Positions 57,601 through 64,000 of a DNA stretch of 64,000 nucleotides are shown one piece after another. The stretch's first letter is position 1. Each line of letters opens with the position of its first letter. Where the stretch lies: positions 496,001 through 560,000 of the forward strand of contig BDSI01000021.1 of the NCBI GenBank assembly GCA_003117195.1, given 5' to 3'. A program made the translations under genes and the position numbers. Below the pieces are notes generated by a model. That model worked only from the letters and a program-made list of their open reading frames with translations, did no database searches and was not told the DNA's origin. This DNA comes from Eudorina sp. 2006-703-Eu-15. Taxonomy: Eukaryota; Chlorophyta; Chlorophyceae; Chlamydomonadales; Volvocaceae.

Positions 57601-60600
57601 CCGCCGGTCGACCTCCTCTGCCGTCTCCCGCAGCGCCCGGGCCCCCTCCGCCGCGAGGAGCTTGCGCTGCAGCACCGTCACCTGATCGGCCAGTGCGTCG
57701 CGCTCCTGTTGTACGGCAACGGCCAACCGAAGGGCCAACCGAAGGGCCCGTGGGTCCCCCGGTACCGAGTGCGGGCAGTGAAGGGCCGTTGGGGAAGGGA
57801 GGAGGGCACAGAGATGGGGGAAGGAGAGAAAGTGAGGGCGAAAGAAAGGACGCGGTGAGAGAGTGAGGGCGGGTTTGTCAGTAAACACACACGCACCTAA
57901 CTGCGCGTCCCGCGCTCCCGCCTTGCCTGCCCAATGCCACACCCACCCACCTGCACCGCCGTCAGCAGCCGCCGGTGCTCCTGCAGCGGCACGCTCTGCG
58001 CACCGTCGTGGGGCGAGGACGGCAGCGAGGACGGGCACTCGACCGGGTCGCTACGGCCGCCCTCCGCCGGTGCCGGTGGTGCCGAGGCCGTCCCCCTGGA
58101 CAGCGCCCTCAGCTCCGCCTCCAGCTGCATCAGCCGCTGGTACTCCTCCCGGGGCACCACCACACCGTCCTGCGGGCGGGCAGGCGGGCGGGGAGGAAGG
58201 GCACGGAAGTTGGGCAAGGTAAGGGCGTTACTGCCACCTGACGGGGACCTTGGGGTTCGCTATCTTTATTGACTTTTCCCTTACGTTTTTCGTCCCCTTC
58301 GGGGAAGCGCAAGAAGTTCCCCGAAGGAGGGTTAACACCATAAAAGGGGGCGGGGTTTGAGAGGATATGGAGCGAGGGACGAGGGACGGGGAGGTTCATG
58401 CATGCCCGAAGGTTACTAGCGCATCCCAAGTTCGATGATCCCCGCGATCTGTGTCTAGGTAAACACCTAGCGCAGCCAGCAAGGCACCGGGGTCGATGGC
58501 CGCTTCAATCCCCAAACCCCACCTACGCCGCCTGCGCCAGTGCCGCCTGTGCCAGCTCCGCCTCCGCCTGCAGCCGGGCCGCCTCCGCCGCCTCCTCGCG
58601 CAGCTGCTGCGTCTCAGCCTCCAGAAAGGTCTGAGGGCCGGACGTCGCAACCCACATCGGTATCCCAACAAGACGTGTCATGGGCCATGGGAAATTACGG
58701 GGAACCTCTAAGCCACCTGACCCATGGATCCGGGTCAGTGCTGGGGTCCCAAACCTCATTCGGGGCCACCGCGATATTATCTCGCGACGCCCCACGGGTC
58801 ACTGCAACGAATGACGGTCAACCACGGACTACAGCATCATCCGTGACCCATGGGTCGCAGCCCACAGACGCGTCGACATGTCGTTGATTGAAGCTCCAAC
58901 CACCACTCACCATTTGGTGTCGAAGCGAGCACAGCTACGCGTACTCGGACCTTGACACCGCCACGCACTCCTGACTGAACCGCCTCAGCTCCCGCTCCAG
59001 CTCCGCCTTCTCACTCAGCAGCTCCGCAACACTGACGCTGTCGCGGAACGTGGGCGCGTGGAACGCGCCGCCGCCGCCGCCATCGCCGCTGCGGCGACCC
59101 GACGCCGAAGCTGGTGGCAGCTGCTGCTGGGCGCGCGGCGTCCCCGCCTCTGAGCAAGGCGCCGCAACCGATGGCGGAGGCGGCGGCGGCGGCGCGGAGT
59201 CGGCGGTCACGCGGGCGGAGAGGCGGCCCCGTGCGGCATCGGCTGCCAGCACCCGCAAGTGCTCCTCCAGGTTCTCGCGTTCGGCCTGTACGGTGTGAAT
59301 AGGCCGCCCGGCGGCGTCGGCGGCGTCGGCGGCCGCGTCAGCAGGTTGGATAAACGATCGCGCTACGATGGCGCTACGATTGCGCTACGATCGCTACGCT
59401 GGTACGCCGCCGTGCCGATAACCCCGGTATGCAGTACACCGTGTGCAATCACCCCATTGCGACAGACCGACAACCGGAAGTGTGGTCCAGGGAACCCATC
59501 GAACCATTGGGTCTGTCCTGCTTGCCGTAACCCATTACTCTGCCGCAACACGCAGCAACAACATCTGGTGGGGGCGCGGAATGATGGCGCTCCCTCACAA
59601 TGATGGTGCTCCCTGACAATGATGGCGCTCCCTGACAATGATGGCGCTCCCTGACAATGATGGCGCTCCCTGACAATGATGGCGCTCCCTGACAATGCGC
59701 AGGACCTAGCACTGCGGGCACACCCGACACTGCCGCGGACGCCCCATCCCGCTACCACGCCGAGTTGGCAACAAGGCACCAGCAGCTGCAGGCAGTGACG
59801 TCAGCAGGAGCAATTCATCCAAGAGCGATGCCCCCACCTGGTGTCGTTGTTTCGGGTTTTTCCTAATTTCAATTCAACCTCCAACCCCACCTGGAGGTCC
59901 TCCACCAGGGCCTCCAGCTCCGAAACCCGGTCGGTGAGTCGCAGCCGCTCGTCGTCGTCCCCTGGGCTGGATGATCCCCCAGTCGCTGCCCCGTCCCGCC
60001 CCTCCTCTCCGGCGCCGCCGGTCGAGGCCGTGCCGTCCGCCTCCGCGGAGAAGCTGATCAGCGCGTGGATCTGTACGGCAACATCCATGTACACGCATGC
60101 AAGCACGCACACGCATCGCCGCAGGGTCTGTTCGGGCGGGTCCCCTTAACGGTACTGGCACACACACACACACCCGTGTGCACATGGAACAAACTCCCGT
60201 GCGCGCAATCAAACGGTGTGCGCTCTAGTCAACGGTGTGCGCGCGTAAAATAAAACAGGTAGGTATGGCGAGCGCACGCCAGCCAGTCGGCCCCGGGGAG
60301 TGTGTGTGTATATGTGTGTTCTCAGGCAGGCAGGGCAGGAGTGCGGGGCATCCCGTATGCCACCAGACCGCCCCCGGCCCCCACCCCAGAAGGCAATCAG
60401 AAGGATACATGGGGAATGTGTGTGTGTGTATACGTGTGTGTGAGAGTACGGATACGAGCCGTGCAAGGTACGGTGGACCCAGATGCCCCTCCGTACACCA
60501 GTCCCCACCAGGGACCCCCAGGGGCGGCCCACCTGCCGCTGCAGCGCCTCCCGCTCCAGAGTCCAGCGCACAGATGCGGACTCCTGCTGCCGCCGGCTCT

Positions 60601-61795
60601 CCTGAGGGAGAGGGAGGGAACGGGTGGGGGAGGGCCGTGCTGCGCCGAACAGCAGGGTGGGGTCGAGGACTCGGTCGGTCTGGGGAAAGCGAATGGACAG
60701 CCTGTCCAGACTGACACAAGGACGCCGCAGAGGCGGGTGTGGGGAGAGGGATGGCATGATGGCGATGTTGCAGTCCGGTGGAGGGTGGAGGGCACCGTGG
60801 GGCGCCCTCAAGGGACGAGGCGGCAAGCGCGGCGCCGGTCCCGAACGGGGCCGATGGCCGGGGGACAGGGGGAAGGGGCTTCTTGGGAAGGTGCAGCTTA
60901 CTTCCAATTGCCGCTGCAGGTCCGCCAAAGCCGTCAGCAGTTCGGGCTGGGTGATGCTGATGCTCGCGTTGGCGGTTGAGGCGGCGGACACGGCAGAGCC
61001 TGTAGCACGGCGACATAAAAAATGATGTTCACAGCGATGAGCTTTCCAACACAGGAGGACTCGGGACAACATATGATGAGGCACAAAGGAACGCAGGTCG
61101 CCCACTCCGTCGGGGCGGACGGGACCGAGCAAAACCGGTTGCATTCACGCAGCAACCATAAACCTATTAATTGAAGCAGAGAAAATTGTGTTGCTCAAGG
61201 TAGAAATTTCCTGCACGGGACCGCGTGGTTCCTCCAACTGTAGTCCTGCTCTGCTGTAGTCAACACCCCGACAGGTATGGTGATGTCGGCTCCCCAGCAC
61301 TTGCTTCCCCTCCGATTGAGTGTTACATGTCGATTTCATAACATCACGTTAACATATGTTCAATGCGTGGTAAAGTACCCACTCGTCTGGTTCGGCTTCT
61401 GGAGGACGCAAAAGACGTCGATGTGCTGGGCTCTCTCGCACTGCCTTGGCTTGCGTCCTCACGCCCCGTGTCACTGCCTGTGTCGCTGCCCGTCAGCATG
61501 CTGGAGCCTGCCCGCTCATGCCTGGCACCCGGGCATTGTCTCCAGCCAAGGCGTGCTTTGCTTCTTCTTCCAGTCGCCGCTTCTCTTCAAGCCATTTCTG
61601 CCTATCATGATAGAACTGCTTGGTCAACATGGATATCTGCTCCCTGAGCTCCATAAGCTCATAGTCCGAATCATTCGCTGCCTGCTCCACAGCCTGCACA
61701 TCGTCGTCCTCTTGAAAGTATTCCATGATGATGCCCCTTGCCTCGATACCCAAGCGCCTTCGCTGACGGTTATCCCGGTGATGACTCTCGCTCAA
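54634..61795 (-). CDS. Long coiled-coil protein, about 13 exons
   Basis: Exons down the minus strand: 61795 to about 61529 (tentative first), 60999-60902, 60601-60533, 60070-59891, 59285 to about 58959, 58630-58527, 58169-57951, 57705-57346, 57021-56965, 56631-56530, 56071-56022, 55535-55283, 55026-54634 (TGA at 54636-54634). Most join in phase. The product, about 820 residues, is a series of Glu/Ala/Leu/Arg heptad segments (WLEEKRRLEEEAKHAL, LTALADLQRQLE, VRWTLEREALQRQ, RVSELEALVEDLQ, LSEKAELERELRRFSQ, ETQQLREEAAEAARLQAEAE, VTVLQRKLLAAEGARALRET, VAEMQEEVETLRNR) separated by Gly/Ala/Ser linkers, ending in a Gly/Ala-rich tail. A cytoskeletal, basal-body or scaffold role is plausible but unproven. 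Two problems: the first exon does not end in the phase required by the second, and exon 58630-58527 reads into TAG unless spliced at GTAGGT, which leaves a phase conflict with the next exon. Confidence 0.72.
55547..55577 (-). repeat. CCTGA-type pentamer run in an intron of the coiled-coil gene
   Basis: ggtcaggtcgcgtcaggtca on the plus strand, i.e. CCTGA units in the sense orientation of the gene, just upstream of exon 55535-55283. Confidence 0.7.
55785..55948. mobile_element. Small dispersed element (164 bp) flanked by 44-bp direct repeats
   Basis: The 44-bp sequence starting cactcccaacccaaaccata and ending gcgcaggatt occurs at 55741-55784 and again at 55949-55992. Between them is a 164-bp segment whose core (gaaatgtcctgcaagggacc ... 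gattgagtgttacatgt) is repeated at 61166-61332. It lies in an intron of the coiled-coil gene. Non-coding; a MITE-like or gene-conversion product. Confidence 0.75.
57046..57120. repeat. Short tandem repeat acatggtaac(t/c) in an intron
   Basis: Four to five copies of a 14-15-bp unit around catggtaac, including gacatggtaactaacatggt, between exons 57705-57346 and 57021-56965 of the coiled-coil gene. Confidence 0.75.
59586..59697. repeat. 19-bp tandem repeat, about six copies
   Basis: Unit acaatgatggcgctccctg, nearly invariant, head to tail with no spacers. It lies in an intron of the coiled-coil gene. A related short repeat (cgctacgat) lies at 59366-59400. Confidence 0.9.
61166..61332. repeat. 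Second copy of the 164-bp dispersed element
   Basis: Shares aattgaa(a/g)cagaaaa, the tcctgca(c/a)gggaccgcg core, ttcctccaactgtagtc, aacaccccgacaggtatggt and gattgagtgttacatgt with 55785-55948. It has an extra ctgctctgctgtagt near 61245. Also intronic in the coiled-coil gene, in the same orientation. Confidence 0.8.
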
Positions 61796-62378
61796 AGCTA
61801 CACTGACAAGCCGGCAAATTATTTCAGGTGGTTGCCATCTGGTGCCATATGTAAGGAGTGTAGCGATGCAGTCCTAGGAACACGCCCTGCAGACCGCAGA
61901 GCACCTGCTATCTGCCAGCGCAAAACTCAGTGACGAGCCGGTACGCTCAGTTAGGTTGACAAACCTAAAAAATAAAAATTTAAAGAGATGTGTATGCTAA
62001 CTGCAGCGAGTGATTGAGCAGGTGTGGTAAGTATGTCTACCAACAATGCCGGTGCCGCGTCGTCCGTGCGCGTTGTGACGCACGACCGAGCGACGTGTGC
62101 CAAGGCAGTTCCTCGTAGAATCATCAGTGGACGTGGCAGCGTGATGCACCGACCGGTAGGCTGAAGCAACGAATTCAGTTCGTACGATCATTTTGGCCTG
62201 TTCACCGCTTTTGACGAGTTGGTGATATACATTAGCGCGTCGCGCGGCGTTTCATGCCTGAATCCGTGCACGTCTGCGCTCGGGATCATTCATAGATATA
62301 TTTTACATTACCTGCCTATAAAATGATGTAGGCAGCACGTCTCGCCTGCCGGGCAAGTCTGCGCGGACGCCGGTCGGC
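61796..62378. other. Intergenic, AT-richer
   Basis: The upstream flank of the minus-strand coiled-coil gene, so it probably holds its promoter. It contains an A/T-rich stretch (aaaaaataaaaatttaaaga near 61965). No coding sequence was recognised. Confidence 0.4.
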
Positions 62379-64000
62379 AACTCCTTTACTGCCCCTACTG
62401 CCCTTGCCTCGCTCCCCGCCGACGGTGGGGCCGAGGACGCCATGCACGCGTAATGCGCCGGCCGCGCCTTGGCCACCAGGCCTCCCCCGTTGCGGCTTGG
62501 CTCGCACAACGTGCGTGGGTTGCTGGGGGCGCTCGAGCATGGCGATGCCGCGCGCCTTCCGGCTCTGGCGCGCTGCCTTGACGTCGTCTGCCTCCAAGAG
62601 ACTCACGTCCGTGTGGACGACGTTCCCCGGGCCCAAATTCTTCTGGCTACCGTCTGCGCCACCGAATGGTATGATGGCTGGTCCTCCTGGTGGTGCCCCG
62701 CCGTGGAGTCCGATCGGGGTCGGCCCTGCGGGGGTGTGGCCATCCTGGTCCGGTCCCGCCTTCTCTCTTCTGGCGCTCCCTCGTTTCCCGACGGGGCCCT
62801 GCCCCGGCCTCTACCGTGGACGGCCGCCTACTTCACCTGCCCGTCCAGTGGGGTGGCCACTCCTTCTCTGTGGCGTCCGCGTACCTCCCGTCGGCGGACA
62901 GCTCCCTCCAGCGGGCCTTCATTGATCAGCAGCTGCGGCCCCTGGCAGCCCAGGGCGGGATGCACGTGTGGGCCGCCGACTTCAAATTCGTGGTGGAGCC
63001 GTCCCTGGACACCCGTGGCTCCGACTGCAGCCGGGATGTGGCTATGGTGTGCCACTTTGCCTCCGCCTGCCCCGGGTTCGTTGATTGCTTCCGCCACCTT
63101 CACCCTTCGCTGCGCAGCTACACCTATTTCCACCCCCCCCCGGGGTGCCTCTCGGTTGGACCGGGTCATGGTGTCCCCTTTCGCCGTCGCCCACGTCCAC
63201 TCCTGCATGGTCGACTGTGGGCTGCCTTCCGATCATCGGCTCCTTGTGGCCTCCATCGCTGCCGACTCTGCTGCGCATCCACCGGGATCCGGCCTGCCAC
63301 GCCTGCGGGGCCACCTCCTCGACTTCCCGGACTTATCCATGACGGGCGCGGGCCGCCGCTGACCTCGCGCCGGACGACCCTTGCGAGCTTCTCCGCTGGT
63401 GGCCTGCCTTCAAGTGCGCGCTTCACCCCACCGCCTCCCGGCTCAATCGCCTCGCCCGGTTTCACTGCCTGTCCGCCTCACACAAGGTGACGGTCGCCCG
63501 GTCCGCCGCAGCGGCGGCCCAGGCCGCTGTGGAGGCCGGGGACAAGTCAGCTGCGCAACGGGTGGTCGCCGCCCGCTCCACTGCTGCCGCTGCGGAACTC
63601 CGGTGAGCGCCCGTGTCCCGCCATCACGGCTCTCCTCCGACCTCCTGCTACCAGCCGGCGCATCCCCGCCCTATGGTCCTCTGCTGGCGGCGTCACCTCC
63701 GACCCCCAGGCCATGCCGGGGGTCATGGCTGCCTTCTGGCAAGGCGTCTGTACAGCTGCTGCTCCCACCGAGGCCTCTGCTAGCGCCCTCCACCATGTCC
63801 TGCCGCCCTGCGGGCCCTCAGCCGCCAGTGCCCGGTGGATGCCCTCCCGGCCCTGTGCCAGGAGGAGATCACCTGCACCGAAGTTACCGCCGCCCTCGGC
63901 GCCGCGCCCCCCAGCCGCTCCCCTGGGGCGGATGGCATCCCACTGTACCAAGCCTTCCCGGACGTCTTCGCCACGCTGCTTCTTGGCGGTCGGGGCTAGT
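62379..64000 (+). mobile_element. L1-type LINE copy 2: endonuclease to the start of reverse transcriptase, 3'-partial
   Basis: Closely similar to 31713-33297, starting at the same 5' base (ctcctttactgcc). Endonuclease motifs: LRLGSHNVRGLLGALEHG, LDVVCLQETHV, WAADFKFVV and, after frame changes, SVGPGHGV in place of the intact R-L-D-R-V motif, then LPSDHRLLVASI readable in another frame. It lacks a 12-bp segment near 62573 and has about 24 extra bases near 62757 relative to copy 1. At its end it reads SPGADGIPLYQAFPDVFATL, the start of RT, and stops at the window edge at exactly the base where copy 1 resumes at 47258. It is decayed by several frameshifts. Confidence 0.85.

Noticed and set aside
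1..64000. tRNA, rRNA or known snRNA genes
   Set aside because: No cloverleaf with intron-type A/B boxes, rRNA core or snRNA signature was recognised by eye; a covariance-model scan would be needed to exclude small ones.

Overview
The window looks like nuclear DNA of a volvocine or otherwise Chlamydomonas-like green alga. The support is a high GC content, intron-rich genes with GTGAGT/GTAAGT-type donors and CAG acceptors, long Ala/Gln/Gly low-complexity stretches inside exons, GT and GGT microsatellites, a TGTAA polyadenylation signal, and DIRS/Kangaroo-like, L1-type and chromovirus retroelements. No prokaryotic operon, tRNA or rRNA was recognised. Exon coordinates below were derived by hand from splice signals and reading phase.

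Host genes, left half (1-30 kb): (i) a TauE/SafE-type membrane permease on the minus strand, cut by the left window edge; (ii) on the plus strand, an 8-exon coiled-coil protein ending in a sacsin-type J domain; (iii) 510 bp further on, in the same orientation, a 27-exon gene of about 24.5 kb encoding a predicted 4,396-residue protein. That protein has Gln-rich repeats, a SWIM zinc finger, a GHKL (Hsp90/sacsin-like) ATPase domain of the plant NO VEIN type and a C-terminal DUF3883 domain. All of its splice phases close except that two acceptors are AAG instead of CAG. Genes (ii) and (iii) together resemble the parts of a sacsin-like chaperone system.

Middle (31.7-48 kb): a nested retroelement block. 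An L1-type LINE (endonuclease half at 31.7-33.3 kb, reverse transcriptase half at 47.3-48 kb) is split by a DIRS/Kangaroo-like element. The DIRS element is itself split, inside its RNase H domain, by a complete chromovirus (Ty3/gypsy) with two 396/397-bp LTRs and a perfect 5-bp target duplication. The block also holds a 183-bp tandem repeat, a decayed satellite of about 300 bp, and a large inverted duplication of the chromovirus gag. A second copy of the same LINE occupies 62.4-64 kb and runs off the right edge.

Right half (48-62 kb): a poorly resolved minus-strand gene (48.2-51.3 kb, possible C-terminal membrane helix); a near-perfect 1.34-kb hairpin (51.46-52.80 kb); about 1.8 kb with no recognisable gene; and a minus-strand, roughly 13-exon coiled-coil gene (54.6-61.8 kb) whose introns carry small dispersed repeats.

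The most notable points are the SWIM-GHKL-DUF3883 fusion, its sacsin-J neighbour, the long hairpin, and an over-represented 12-bp palindrome, GACCC-NN-GGGTC, that occurs at least 11 times in host sequence, mostly inside exons and in all reading frames.
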